Below are positions 27,001 through 36,372 of a DNA stretch of 64,000 nucleotides, piece after piece. Below the pieces are notes generated by a model. The model was not told the DNA's origin. It was given only the letters and a program-made list of their open reading frames with translations, and ran no database searches. The DNA comes from Myxococcus stipitatus DSM 14675 (GTDB lineage: Bacteria > Myxococcota > Myxococcia > Myxococcales > Myxococcaceae), in assembly GCF_000331735.1 (NCBI RefSeq), contig NC_020126.1:8993501-9057500 (forward strand). The letters run 5' to 3'. The translations under genes were made by a program, and so were the position numbers. Position 1 is the stretch's first letter, and each line of letters opens with the position of its first letter.

Positions 27001-30000
27001 GCGTCGTGGTACGCGTTCGCGCCCAGCGAGGCATGGCCCAGTCGCAGCCACGTCCGCGTGCGCACGGCCAGGGGCAGCGCGTCTCCACCGGCCGACAGCA
27101 GGCGCCGGTCATACGGGCGCGCGGCGGCGGGGCCTCCACTCCGGGCGGCCAGCTCCGCTCGCGCGGACAGCGCCTCCACGTCCTGGCCCGCGTGAGACAG
27201 GTACGCGTCGAAGGCCTCCGCGGCCAGCAGCGCCTCGCCCGCGTCGAGCAGGCGGGTGGCTCGCTCACGCCACAGCGGCAGCGCGTCCTCGGGCGGCAGG
27301 GCGGCGGCGCGCTGGGCCAGCAGCTCCGACAACCGGCGCACGTCTCCGGCCGCGCGCTCGCGCACGCGCTCGAAGGCCTCCGCGCTCGCGGGGCTCAGCT
27401 CGAAGGCGCGGTCCTCGCACAGCAGCGCGCGCTCCCGGGCACCAGCGGCGAGGAAGGCTCGCGCGGCCGCCAGGTAGCTGTCCGCCGCGTCCACGTCCTT
27501 CTGGCGCTGGGCCCGGCGCAGCATCAGCTCCGCCAGCGACTGCGGGTCCCCCGTCTCCTCCAGGAAGTCCCGGTGACGGGTGAAGACGGGCTCGCGGAAG
27601 GGGTCGGCCTCCAGCAGCACCGCGTCGAACTCGGCGGCGTCCGCGTGCCGCTTCACCTCGTGCAGCAGCTCCGCGGCCTGCGCGGTGAGGTCCAGGTCGT
27701 CGGGCCGTGCGGAGCGCGCGGCGATGAAGGCCGCTGCCGCGGCGTCCGGACGTCCCGCCCTGTCGCGATAGAGTACGGCCGCGCGCTGCAACAGCTCCGC
27801 GCGACGCTCGTTGTCCGCCTCGCTCTCGGCACACTCCTCGTACCAGGCGGCCAGCTCCGCGAGACGGCCGTCGCGCTCCAGCAGCCGGGCCAGCAGCGCT
27901 TCGGCCTCGTCGAGCGAGCGGTCCTGTCGCAGCGCTCCGCGCAGGAAGCGCTCCGCCTCCTCCACGTCGGAGAGCACGCCCAGGTGCAGCTTCGCCAGCC
28001 GCAGCCGCAGCGAGGCCGCCTCCTTCGCGTCCTCCAGCAGCGGCAGCGCGCGCTCCAGCCAGAGCGCCTCCGCCTCGGCGTCGTCCCGGCGCTCGGCGAG
28101 CGCGGCACCCAACCTCGCGGTGCCCAGGTCCTCCGCCAACGAGAACGCCCGGTCCAGCGCGCTCTCCGCCGCTGGCAGGTCCAGCTTCACGTCGCGCAGC
28201 AGCTCCGCGCGCCGACGCTCGCACGCGGCGGCCTCCGGGGCGCGGCCGCGCGACTGCAACAGGTCTCGCGCGTCCGCCAGCGCCCGCAGCGCATCGTCCG
28301 CGCGTCCGGTGTTCTCCGCGAGCCGGGCCTCTTCCTCGTAGGCGGCCAGCGTCCCGGTCACGTCGCCCATCTGGAGGCTCAGCGCGGACACCTGGCGCAG
28401 CTCCGTGAGCAGCTCCAGCGAGCGTCCCGTCTCGCGGTAGAGCGCCGCGAGCTGGAGGCGCAGCGGCAGCGGGGACGACGCCATCTCCGCGGCGCGGGTC
28501 AGCAGCAAGGCCGCGACACCCGCGTCGGCGAGCGAGGCCCGCGCCTTCTCCGCGAGCACCACCAGCCGTCGCACCGTGTCGTCGGAAGGCGCCAGTGCAC
28601 GCGCGTGGGTGACCCGCACCTCGAACGCGCCGCGCGGGTCGTCCTTCTCCAGCAGCGCGGAGAGCCGCTGCACGGCGGGCTCGCTCAGCGGACGCTCGAC
28701 GAGCAGCTTCCGGTACGCGCTCACCGCGCGCTTCGTCTCGCCCGCGCTCTCCGCCAGGTCGCCCAGCCGCAGCCACGTCGACTCGGCCGCGTCGGGCGTC
28801 GCCGCGAAGTCCACCGTCGCGGCCAGCGTCTCCTGGAGCGGGAGCGCTTCCACCACCGCGCCTCGCAGGTAGAGCAGCTCGGCCAGCGAGGCCAGCTCCT
28901 CGCCCCGCGCGGGAACCAGGGCGTGCGCCTTGCGCGCCAGCTTCAGCGCGCGGTCCAGGTCCTGAGCGTCACGCGCATGCGCCGCGCCCTCGCGCAGCAG
29001 CGCGGCGGCCTCGGTCGTCCCGGCGCTCTCGGCGGCGGTCTCCAAGAGGGCCGCGGCCTCACGCAGCTCGCCGCGTCCCGCCACCAGCGACACCAACTGG
29101 CGCCGCGCCTGCGCATCGCCCGGGGCGAAGCGCAGGGCCTGCCGCAGCGCGGCCTCGGCGGGAGCGGGCTGGCCCAGCCGCTCCAGATAGAGCGACGCCA
29201 GCTCCGAGTACATCCGCGCGGACTCCGCGGCGCCCGCGTGAGGGGCCTCCGCGGAGAGCAGCTCCGCCAACGCGGCCCAGTCCTCCAGCGAGCGCAGGGC
29301 GCGCTGCAAGGACGCGGTGGCCTTCGCATGACGAGGCGCCAGCGCCAGCGCGGCCTCCAGGCTCTCGCGCACCTCCGCGAGCTTCCCGGCCGCCTCCAGC
29401 AACGAAGCCCGAGCGAGCAGCGCCTCCACGCGGCGGGGCGTGGGGCCCTGGCGCGCGGCCTCGGCGAGCGCGGCGGCCTCCTCGTCCGGACGCTCATCGC
29501 GACGCGCGAGGTCCGCCAGGGCGAAGAACGCATCGCAGCGCTCCGTCTCCGACGGCTCCAAGCCCACGGCCACGGTCAGCGCCTCGCGCGCCAGCTCTCG
29601 CGAGTCCTTCTCCGTCAGCACGCCGGCCAGCGCGAGCAGCCGCTCCCGGGCCCGCGTCGATAGCCGGGCATCCGCGCCCACCGCGCGACGCCACACCTCC
29701 AGCTCACCCGCGTCGTCCTGCGACTCGCGCGCCAGCTCCGCCAGCGCGAGCAGCAGCGGCGCGGGACGACGCGCCAGGCTCGCGGCCTCGGAGAAGTCAT
29801 CGCGCGCGGCCGGAGTCCGACCGGAGGCGCGGTGCAGCACGGCGCGACGCGCGAGCAACTCCGCGCGGTCCTCCCCCGTCGAGGACGCCACGAGCGCGCC
29901 CAGCAGCTCCAGACGCTCGGCCTCCTCGTCGGCGGAGCCCGTGCCCGGAGGCGGCAGCAGGTCGAGCAGCGCTTGCGCCGCCCAGGTGTCGTGCGGCTCC

Positions 30001-33000
30001 TCCAGCCTCAAGCTGCGCAGCGAGTCCACCGCCGCGCCCGCGCGTCCCAGGCCCAGCGACAGCTCCGCCAGCTCGCGCCGCGCCGCGCGCCGAGGCTCCC
30101 CCGACAGCCGGGGCCACAGCTCCACCAGCAGGTCCGCCAGGGCCTCGCGTGCGCCCGCCTTGCGGTGCAGGTTGGCCAGCTCCACGCGGGCGTCCAGGTC
30201 CTCCGGGACGCGGATGCAGTACTCGGCCAGCAGTCGGCGCGCGGAGTCCGTCCGGCCCGCGCGCACGGCGGCGCTCGCGGCCTTGCGCGTGAGCGCCACC
30301 CGCTCCGCTTCCCGAGGCGCGTCCGCGTCCACGGGAGGAAGCGCCAGCACCGCCTCGAAGTCCTCCAGCGCCGCGCGGGCATCCGTCGGCAGGCGCAGCT
30401 CACCGCGCCGCTGCCGCGCGGGCGCGAAGGTCGCATCGCGCTCCAGCGACTCGGCGAGGAACACCTCCTCGCGGCTGGTGCCCGCCGCCAACAACGACGC
30501 GCGGAAGAGCAGCTTCGCGCCAGCGCGGGCCTCGGGCACGAGCGCGGCCCGGCGCGCGTACAGCCTCGCGGCCTCCAGCTTCTCGCCCCGCTCCAGCTCC
30601 AGCTCGGCCAGCGACTCCAACACCTCGGCGGCCAGCGGCCCCTGGGGACTCGCCTCCAGCGCGGCCGACAATCGCAGCAGCGCCGCGGACTTCTCGCCCC
30701 GCTCCAGGAGCGCACGGGCGCTCTGGAGGAACAGGGGCGCGGCCTCCTCGGCGCGCTCCGCGCCCATCAGCGCCTGCGCGCGGCCCGCCCACAGCTCGGC
30801 CAGGGCCTGCGTCTCGCCCGCCTCGGTGTAGAGCGACTCCAGCCGCGAGGCCAGCGCATCGTCGAGGCGGCGAAGCGGCAGCGCCTGCGCATACGCGGCG
30901 ATGGCGCCCTCGCGGTCTCCGAGCATCTCGCACGCGCGACCCAGCCGGGCGCGCACGTCCGCCAGCTTCTCCGGCGCGGCGGTGCGAGGCAGCGTCGACA
31001 GCAGCGACTCCAGCGCCTTGCGCGCGTGCTCCGGGCGCTCGCAGCGCAGGGACAGGTCCGCCAGGTCCAGCAGCACCGCGGAGTCCGGCGCCATCCGCGC
31101 CGCCTTCTCCAGCGCCACCAGCGCGTCACCCACCCGACCCAGACGGGCCTCCAACACGCCCGCCAATTCGCGCAGCGCCGCCGCCGCGAGGCGCTTGTCG
31201 CCCTGCGCCTCCGCCACCCGCGCGCGCTCCTCCAGCGCGACGGCGAGCCCGGCCATGTCCGCGCGCTTGCGCTGCAAGGCACACAGCTCGCCCAACGCGG
31301 GCAGGTCATCCGGCTCCGCGCGCAGCACCTCCTGGAGGGAGTGCACCGCCAGGTCCAGGTCGAAGGCCAGGTCGCGCGCGGCCACCGCGAGGCGGCGGTA
31401 CTTCTGCGCGCGCTCCTTCACGTCCTGCGCCAGCCGCGCCAGCGCGGACAGGCACCGCGTCAGCAGCGGACCGGCACGCCGAGCCTCGGCCAGGGCGAGG
31501 AGGGACTCCAGCGCGGGCCGATGGTCCGCGTCCGCCTCCAGCGCGAGCAGCAACAGCCGCTCCGCCTTCTCCGGCTGCTGGAGCCGTCCACGGAACAGCT
31601 CTCCCGCCTCCGCCCAGGACGCGGCCCTCTTGGCGGGCTCCTCCTGGAGCGCGGCGGACTTCTCCAGCGCATCGGCCAGCTCCAGCGCCTTCCCGGTGAT
31701 GCGGAAGTACGGAACCAGCTCCTCCAACGCCACCGCGTCGCGCGGGTCCAGCGCCAGCGCGGACTCCAGGTGCTCACGCGCCCGAGCCGGGTCCCCCAAC
31801 CGCGAGCGGTACAGCCGAGCCAGGGCGTGGTGGCTGGAGTGCGCGGCGCGGCGAATCCCTTCCGAGCGCGGAGCGGGCCCCGCCAGCTCCAGCGCCTGCT
31901 GGTAGCCCGCGAGCGCCTCCTGCAACCGGCCCAGTCCCTCCGCCACACGCGCGGCGGCGAACAGCGGCTCGGGCTCACCCGGCAGCAGCGACACCGCCTC
32001 GCGGTAGCGAAGCAGCGCGTTCTCCGCCTGCTTCAGGCCTTCTTCCCACACGCGGCCGGCCATCAGGTCGGCGTGGCCCACCCGGTCCAGCTCGTGCCGG
32101 GCCATCGACACTTCGCGCAGGCGGTCCAACGCCTTCAGCGCGCGGAGGTGCTCACCGCCGCGATGGCACAGCTCGCCCAGGAGCAGCAGCGCATCCGGCT
32201 GGTCCGGCGACAACCGCAGCGCCGCCTCGCAGTGTAGGCGCGCTCCCGCGATGTCGTCCTCCGTCTGCGCGCACAGCCGCGCCAGATGCACATGCGCATC
32301 CGCCGCCTCATGCGGGTCCCTCGCGAGCGCCGCCAACCGGCGATAGGCGCGCACCGCCCCCGCCCTGTCGCGCGCCTGGTCCGACGCACGCGCCAGCGCC
32401 TTCAGCGAAGGCAGGTGGTCCGGCTTGAGTCCCAGCAGCTCGTGCAGCGCCTTCACCGCCACTTGCGGCGCGGTGTCGCGAGAGCAGCGCGCGGCGGCCT
32501 CGGCGGAGAAGAACGCCGCGGCCTCCTCCGACGTGCGACGCGCCAGCGCGCACAGCGCCAGGTAGCGCTCCGCCGCGCGGGCACCCTCGCCGCGACGCTC
32601 ACGCACCACCGCCTCGCCCCACAGCGCCGCGGGGCTCCGGTCGCGCCTGCGCTGGAGCGTGGCGGCCACATCCAACGCCAGCTCATGCGCCTGCGGGTCC
32701 GCCACCAGCAGCGACAACAGCCGCTCCGCGGCGAACGGATGCGCGTCCTGCGCGTCCCCCGCCTGGAGGTACAGCCGCCGAGCCTCCGCCAGCCTGCCTT
32801 GAGCGACGAGCGACTCCGCGTCCGCGAAGGCCCGCGCGCCCTCCAACGTCAGCAGCAGCTCCTCATCCGGAGGCGACGGCGGAGGCAGGCCTCCCGCGGC
32901 GAAGCGCAGACGGAGCCCCGTGCTGGAGACCTCCGCCGCGGACAGGCGCGCGGTGTCCAGCGACGGCATCTTGTAGCCCCGGCTCACCGCCGCGAGCTGA

Positions 33001-33581
33001 CACAGCGCCGGCAGCACGCGCGTGCTGAAGCCCGTGGCACCGCGGGCCTCCACATCCGGAACCAGCGCCAGTGCACCCACCGCGGCGGACAGCAGCCCCG
33101 GCACCTGCACCGACGGCGTGGAGGAAAACCCGTAGAGCCGCACGTCGTACAAGTAGACGGCGAGCTTCTCGCCATCCGCGTCGAAGGCGACCTTGAACGT
33201 GAAGGGCGTGCGCTCCGGCGCGGGCAGGCGGCCCTGTCCCTCCAGGTAGCCCGGACGGAAGTGCAGCCGCACCTCCTCGAGCCCCGCCAGACGTCCCGCC
33301 AGCTCCGCCACCCGCCGTGTCACCAGGTCCGCGTCGACGGACAGCTCCAGGAAACCGAAGTGCAGCTTCTTGCGCTGATAACGCGTAGCCCCCGCACTGA
33401 CGTTGAAGGGGAAGCTGACGTCCGGAATCTGGAGCGCGAAGTCGGAGATGCGCAGCCCCGGCATCACCTCCAGCGCGGGGAACCCCACGAAGGCCCTGCG
33501 GTCCAGCAGGCGCAGCTCGGGCGCGGCGGCGCGCGCATCGGGCGCCACGGTGGGCTTGGGGGAGTCACTCTCGTTGGCCAT
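24033..33581 (-). CDS. Giant TPR-repeat protein, 3182 aa
   Basis: One uninterrupted frame of 9.5 kb. Residues about 1-240 form a beta-rich domain that I do not recognise (FVGFPALEVMPGLRISDFALQIPD). From about 250 to 2900 it is an almost unbroken alpha-solenoid of tetratricopeptide repeats of about 34 residues, with the usual W/L-G-Y-A-P positions (ALLLLGELCHRGGEHLRALKAL; AGYQQALEL). The last about 250 residues are non-repetitive with some hydrophobic helices (GAVELGYLCALALALG). No signal peptide or clear membrane anchor is visible, so it is probably cytoplasmic. TPR solenoids assemble complexes; the partner is unknown. Divergent from the kinase at 33627, only 45 bases away. Confidence 0.92.
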   Translation of the reverse strand: MANESDSPKPTVAPDARAAAPELRLLDRRAFVGFPALEVMPGLRISDFALQIPDVSFPFNVSAGATRYQRKKLHFGFLELSVDADLVTRRVAELAGRLAGLEEVRLHFRPGYLEGQGRLPAPERTPFTFKVAFDADGEKLAVYLYDVRLYGFSSTPSVQVPGLLSAAVGALALVPDVEARGATGFSTRVLPALCQLAAVSRGYKMPSLDTARLSAAEVSSTGLRLRFAAGGLPPPSPPDEELLLTLEGARAFADAESLVAQGRLAEARRLYLQAGDAQDAHPFAAERLLSLLVADPQAHELALDVAATLQRRRDRSPAALWGEAVVRERRGEGARAAERYLALCALARRTSEEAAAFFSAEAAARCSRDTAPQVAVKALHELLGLKPDHLPSLKALARASDQARDRAGAVRAYRRLAALARDPHEAADAHVHLARLCAQTEDDIAGARLHCEAALRLSPDQPDALLLLGELCHRGGEHLRALKALDRLREVSMARHELDRVGHADLMAGRVWEEGLKQAENALLRYREAVSLLPGEPEPLFAAARVAEGLGRLQEALAGYQQALELAGPAPRSEGIRRAAHSSHHALARLYRSRLGDPARAREHLESALALDPRDAVALEELVPYFRITGKALELADALEKSAALQEEPAKRAASWAEAGELFRGRLQQPEKAERLLLLALEADADHRPALESLLALAEARRAGPLLTRCLSALARLAQDVKERAQKYRRLAVAARDLAFDLDLAVHSLQEVLRAEPDDLPALGELCALQRKRADMAGLAVALEERARVAEAQGDKRLAAAALRELAGVLEARLGRVGDALVALEKAARMAPDSAVLLDLADLSLRCERPEHARKALESLLSTLPRTAAPEKLADVRARLGRACEMLGDREGAIAAYAQALPLRRLDDALASRLESLYTEAGETQALAELWAGRAQALMGAERAEEAAPLFLQSARALLERGEKSAALLRLSAALEASPQGPLAAEVLESLAELELERGEKLEAARLYARRAALVPEARAGAKLLFRASLLAAGTSREEVFLAESLERDATFAPARQRRGELRLPTDARAALEDFEAVLALPPVDADAPREAERVALTRKAASAAVRAGRTDSARRLLAEYCIRVPEDLDARVELANLHRKAGAREALADLLVELWPRLSGEPRRAARRELAELSLGLGRAGAAVDSLRSLRLEEPHDTWAAQALLDLLPPPGTGSADEEAERLELLGALVASSTGEDRAELLARRAVLHRASGRTPAARDDFSEAASLARRPAPLLLALAELARESQDDAGELEVWRRAVGADARLSTRARERLLALAGVLTEKDSRELAREALTVAVGLEPSETERCDAFFALADLARRDERPDEEAAALAEAARQGPTPRRVEALLARASLLEAAGKLAEVRESLEAALALAPRHAKATASLQRALRSLEDWAALAELLSAEAPHAGAAESARMYSELASLYLERLGQPAPAEAALRQALRFAPGDAQARRQLVSLVAGRGELREAAALLETAAESAGTTEAAALLREGAAHARDAQDLDRALKLARKAHALVPARGEELASLAELLYLRGAVVEALPLQETLAATVDFAATPDAAESTWLRLGDLAESAGETKRAVSAYRKLLVERPLSEPAVQRLSALLEKDDPRGAFEVRVTHARALAPSDDTVRRLVVLAEKARASLADAGVAALLLTRAAEMASSPLPLRLQLAALYRETGRSLELLTELRQVSALSLQMGDVTGTLAAYEEEARLAENTGRADDALRALADARDLLQSRGRAPEAAACERRRAELLRDVKLDLPAAESALDRAFSLAEDLGTARLGAALAERRDDAEAEALWLERALPLLEDAKEAASLRLRLAKLHLGVLSDVEEAERFLRGALRQDRSLDEAEALLARLLERDGRLAELAAWYEECAESEADNERRAELLQRAAVLYRDRAGRPDAAAAAFIAARSARPDDLDLTAQAAELLHEVKRHADAAEFDAVLLEADPFREPVFTRHRDFLEETGDPQSLAELMLRRAQRQKDVDAADSYLAAARAFLAAGARERALLCEDRAFELSPASAEAFERVRERAAGDVRRLSELLAQRAAALPPEDALPLWRERATRLLDAGEALLAAEAFDAYLSHAGQDVEALSARAELAARSGGPAAARPYDRRLLSAGGDALPLAVRTRTWLRLGHASLGANAYHDAADAFESVVALEPDSERGREALSLLAEVHSRTGNAPGLYRASLQLARRAEDSATAEVLYRRAADLFDDPKDAIDALLPLAKLRPADASVIDRAVAGLRAMGRHGDLLAVYESGAEAAGGSRAAELLLAAATVAAESLADLDAAWDLTQRAAEAAPEDVTALKALVTGLRERKETARLRDALEQLVPRLEDADEAALSRLELAALLREADQSSRAREVLEAVVERGTSGAGYAVALEELEKLSSDGPSRRAEVRVARAELSTGRERLVLLLSAAKDFESAGRLPDALKAAKAAAATEPDVDASLRVAHLYRASGDAPRAAQSLLHAARLASPEERPPLLLEAADLWEKAGAPGDALEVIERIATEAPDMLAPSELAERFGRLGAFTRALEVGFVPAMAAGELTDALAMAAQAGDAARTREALWALAANPDADTAHASALADGLRAEEDAEGLLELAALSAPRDLAFAVALRDEVLRSSGASLLPRLRALDELSSDASFAARLTLLLPGLEKLPEGLAEAVLQRVRALPDAARVEALAMAAEGWTSRRASLLRERHTLELGLGRFEAAVRTLSSLIDEEEDSRVLATLHLEQGELLLSPVDKPEEARAAFERALAADASCMPALRNLLALVDELRQPAEFVSLAERLTVEEGPDAASPHRERLADAYEALGQVADAVAQLEALPETEERLARRARLAEQRGLTGEALALRERLTDEPVVLESILRGYLDAQLVSPAARLAERLFDAGVLSTEGLRLSCERLSPVPEGAPFAVRVWPELLRASPLDVDGWTLFAEALRLLGRVESAERADGVGAALSSSTAPAMAAHLSPLPVPVGFHHPLPANALQVTAERFPRLFAALRPLLSSLGASGLRVNVDPVGGVEAYLASAEDLVLGAGALSCFGAVELGYLCALALALGESGVKLSRPGEVSGFETAAVAAFQAVPASLAAGRVLARLDAEVRGSDPARVDVGAVLARGGAFRAVALSVLDAG

Positions 33582-33626
33582 CGCGGGAGCCCGGACGCTA
33601 CCACGGGGTCCAAGCCCCCGAAATTT

Positions 33627-36329
33627 ATGACAATCCCTCGCCCGGACAGCAGGCAGCGGGGCGGCGAGGCCCCAGGGGCACCCTCAGATGTTCGTCATGC
33701 GCGCCGGACGGAGTTCGGACAAGATGCGCCCGGCGTGCTGGCTCCCGACTCTCTCGTCCTCGACGGTCGCTTCCGGGTCCTCCGTCCGTTGGGCTCGGGC
33801 GGCATGGGGGAAGTGTACCTGGGTGAACAGGTCTCCTTGGGCCGCAAGGTGGCCATCAAGGTCCTTCACCATGACCTCAACGCCCAGCCCGGCATGGCCG
33901 AGCGCTTCAAGCGCGAGGCCCGCCTCCTCTCCGCCGTCGAGCACCCCGCCGTGGTGCGCATCGTCGACTTCGGTGAGTCCGGCGACCACGCGTGTCTGGT
34001 GATGGAGTTCGTGGAGGGCGAGAGCCTCTTCGACGTCCTCGCCCAAGGCCCCATGGCCCCGGGGCGCGCGCTGCCGCTGCTGCACCAGCTGGCCGAGGGC
34101 CTCGCCGCCATCCACGACAAGGGCATCATCCACCGGGACCTGAAGCCGGAGAACGTCTTCATCTCCCCGGGCGCGAGAGGTGAGCAGGCCCGCCTCCTGG
34201 ACTTCGGCATCGCGCGCCTGGTGGAGCCGGACGCGCAGAGCAACGTCAGCCAGGTGGGCGTGGTGCTCGGCACCCCGGAGTACCTGTCACCGGAGCAGGC
34301 GGTGGGCGCGAAGGTGGACACGCGCAGCGACCTCTACACCTTCGGGGTGTTGATCTACCGCGTGCTCGCCGGCCGCCTTCCCTTCGATGGGCCCCAGGCG
34401 CGCCACTTCCTCGCGCAGCATGCCTCGCACGCCCCGCTGCCGCTGGACCGGGCCGCGCCGTCGCTGTCGCGCTACATCGGCCTGCTGTCGCTGGTGATGC
34501 GGCTGCTCGAGAAGAACCCGACGAAGCGGCCGCAGAACGCGCACGAGCTCGCGGACGCCCTGGCCGCCGCCCACGCGTCCCTCTCCGTCCTCACCCCGGG
34601 CCTGGGCACGCCCGTCTACACAAGCCCCGTCCCGAGCAACACCACGCCGTCGGGCACGTCCGTCTTCGGCGCGGGAGGCGCGGTGGCCACGGGCACCCCG
34701 AGCCCCAGCGGCACCGCGGTCTTCGGCGGCGCGGACGCGGTGGCGGCGATGCCCTCGGGCCCCACCGGGACCTCCGCCTTCGGAGCCCTGGACGCCCCGG
34801 CCCCCATGCCCCAGCGCGCCAGCCAGGGCACGGCCGCGTTCGGCGTGGAGCCGGTGGCGCGCTCGAACACGGCCACCTTCGGGACAGCGCGCCCCGCCAT
34901 CACCGGGCCCTCGCTGTCGAGCAGCAACTCGGTGGTGCGACCGCAGAACCTGACGGTGATGCTCACCGACATCCAGGGCTTCACCGAGCGCACCAGCCGG
35001 CAGACGCACGAAGAGAACGCGCGGATGCTGGAGACGCATGACCGGCTCCTGATGCCGCTGGTGCGAGACCACGAAGGACGGCTCGTGCAGAAGCGCGGAG
35101 ACGCGCTGCTCGTGGTGTTCCGCTCGCCCACCGCGGGCCTGCTGTGCGGCATGGCCATGCAGGACCGCCTGTGGCGGCACAACCAGACGCTCCCGGAGGA
35201 GGAGCGGCTCCACGTGCGCGTGTGCTTGCACGCGGGCGAAGTGCTGCTGACCTCGGACACCGTGCTGGGCGAGCCGATGGAGGTGCTCGAGACGGTGGAG
35301 CACGTCGCCGCCGCGGGCGAGGTGACCTTCACCGAGGCGGTGAACCTGGCGCGCAACCGCGCCGAGGCGGACGTGGAGCCGTGTGGCTCCATCACCCTGC
35401 CCGCCCGCGAGGAGCAGCTCCAGCTCTACCGCTGCCTGCGCGCGGCGGAGGGACTCCCCTTCGGCGGACGCTTCGAGAAGCAGAGCGCCCTCGCGCTGCG
35501 CGTGGCCCCGGCGCTGCGCAAGACGGGCGCGGCCCTGGCCTCCTTCAAGGCGGGCCTCCGCGCCTTCTCGCTGAAGGACACCCTGCGCTCGGGCCTGTCC
35601 CCCGCGAGCCTCGAGCAGGGTCTGGCGCGGACGGTGGCGTTCACTCGCGCGAAGCCCCGGCAGGCCGCGGCGGTGTTCGGCGCCCTGGTCCTCCTGGGCG
35701 GTGGCGTGGCGTGGGTCGTGTACCGCAGCAGCCCCGCCGTACACGCCATGTCCCTGCTGAAGGACGGCAACAAGACCGAGGCGCTCGCGGTGCTCAACGC
35801 GACCTCCAACGAGGAGCAGAAGCAGGCCCCCGTGCGGCGCGCGCTGGCGGCCACGCACCATGCGCTGGGCAACCACGACAAGGAGCGGGTGCTGCTCGCC
35901 ACGCTCGACGTGGAGGGGCGCGCGGCGGTGGAGGACTCCGTGCTGGATGGGCTCGCGGAGGACTTCGGCCGCGGTGACACCGAGGACCTCGCGCGCCTGC
36001 TGGGCACCTTCCCCAAGGAGCGCATCCGCCCGCACTTCCTGGACCGCGTCGAGGAGGACTTCTCTCCCACGCAGTGGGGCGCGCTGCGCTACCTGGATGC
36101 CATCAAGGCCACGGAGGGAATCGACCTCGTGGTGGCGTACACCAAGGCGCTGGACGGCAAGGATTGCGGCGTGCGCCGCGTCGCCGCCAGACGCCTGGGA
36201 CAGCTGGGGAACATGGACGCCGTCCCCGCGCTCATCCGGCTGGCCGAGCTGACCGAATCCAAGAGCGGCGACTGTGGCCAGGACGAGGCGAACCGGGCCA
36301 TCCAGAAGCTCAACAAGAAGGGCGGCTGA
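33627..36329 (+). CDS. Ser/Thr kinase fused to a degenerate class III cyclase domain, 900 aa
   Basis: Kinase domain, about residues 50-320: GSGGMGEVYLG, VAIK (Lys about 77), IIHRDLKPENV, DFGIA and GTPEYLSPEQ, all needed for activity. A linker (about 343-418) carries five repeats of the form GT-x-x-FG. A class III nucleotide cyclase fold follows (about 440-590) with both metal Asps (LTDIQGFT, KRGDALL), but the catalytic Asn and Arg positions are Glu and Thr (GEPMEVLETVEH), so cyclase activity is doubtful. A membrane segment (about 680-702) leads to a HEAT-like C-terminal part. The first 36 codons have weak codon bias and no ribosome binding site; the GTG at 33735 may be the true start. Confidence 0.9.
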   Translation: MTIPRPDSRQRGGEAPGAPSDVRHARRTEFGQDAPGVLAPDSLVLDGRFRVLRPLGSGGMGEVYLGEQVSLGRKVAIKVLHHDLNAQPGMAERFKREARLLSAVEHPAVVRIVDFGESGDHACLVMEFVEGESLFDVLAQGPMAPGRALPLLHQLAEGLAAIHDKGIIHRDLKPENVFISPGARGEQARLLDFGIARLVEPDAQSNVSQVGVVLGTPEYLSPEQAVGAKVDTRSDLYTFGVLIYRVLAGRLPFDGPQARHFLAQHASHAPLPLDRAAPSLSRYIGLLSLVMRLLEKNPTKRPQNAHELADALAAAHASLSVLTPGLGTPVYTSPVPSNTTPSGTSVFGAGGAVATGTPSPSGTAVFGGADAVAAMPSGPTGTSAFGALDAPAPMPQRASQGTAAFGVEPVARSNTATFGTARPAITGPSLSSSNSVVRPQNLTVMLTDIQGFTERTSRQTHEENARMLETHDRLLMPLVRDHEGRLVQKRGDALLVVFRSPTAGLLCGMAMQDRLWRHNQTLPEEERLHVRVCLHAGEVLLTSDTVLGEPMEVLETVEHVAAAGEVTFTEAVNLARNRAEADVEPCGSITLPAREEQLQLYRCLRAAEGLPFGGRFEKQSALALRVAPALRKTGAALASFKAGLRAFSLKDTLRSGLSPASLEQGLARTVAFTRAKPRQAAAVFGALVLLGGGVAWVVYRSSPAVHAMSLLKDGNKTEALAVLNATSNEEQKQAPVRRALAATHHALGNHDKERVLLATLDVEGRAAVEDSVLDGLAEDFGRGDTEDLARLLGTFPKERIRPHFLDRVEEDFSPTQWGALRYLDAIKATEGIDLVVAYTKALDGKDCGVRRVAARRLGQLGNMDAVPALIRLAELTESKSGDCGQDEANRAIQKLNKKGG

Positions 36330-36332
36330 GAA

Positions 36333-36357
36333 GCCCGGGGAGCCACGCCCCCCGGGC
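36333..36357. terminator. Hairpin between convergent kinase and lipoprotein genes
   Basis: GCCCGGGG (36333-36340) pairs exactly with CCCCGGGC (36350-36357) over a nine-base loop. It starts 4 bases after the kinase stop and 16 bases before the end of the convergent lipoprotein gene, and could serve both strands. Confidence 0.55.
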
Positions 36358-36372
36358 CGTCATCAGCCCCCG

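Noticed and set aside
26694-29663. A 989-codon open frame on the + strand inside the TPR gene
   Set aside because: It is the mirror of the highly GC-biased TPR gene. Its product is a mixture of Arg, Gln, Gly and His without domains, and the - strand frame has consistent TPR repeats throughout.
34945-35400. An active adenylate cyclase domain in the kinase protein
   Set aside because: The fold and metal Asps are present, but the Asn and Arg that stabilise the transition state are replaced, so I call it a probable pseudo-cyclase only.
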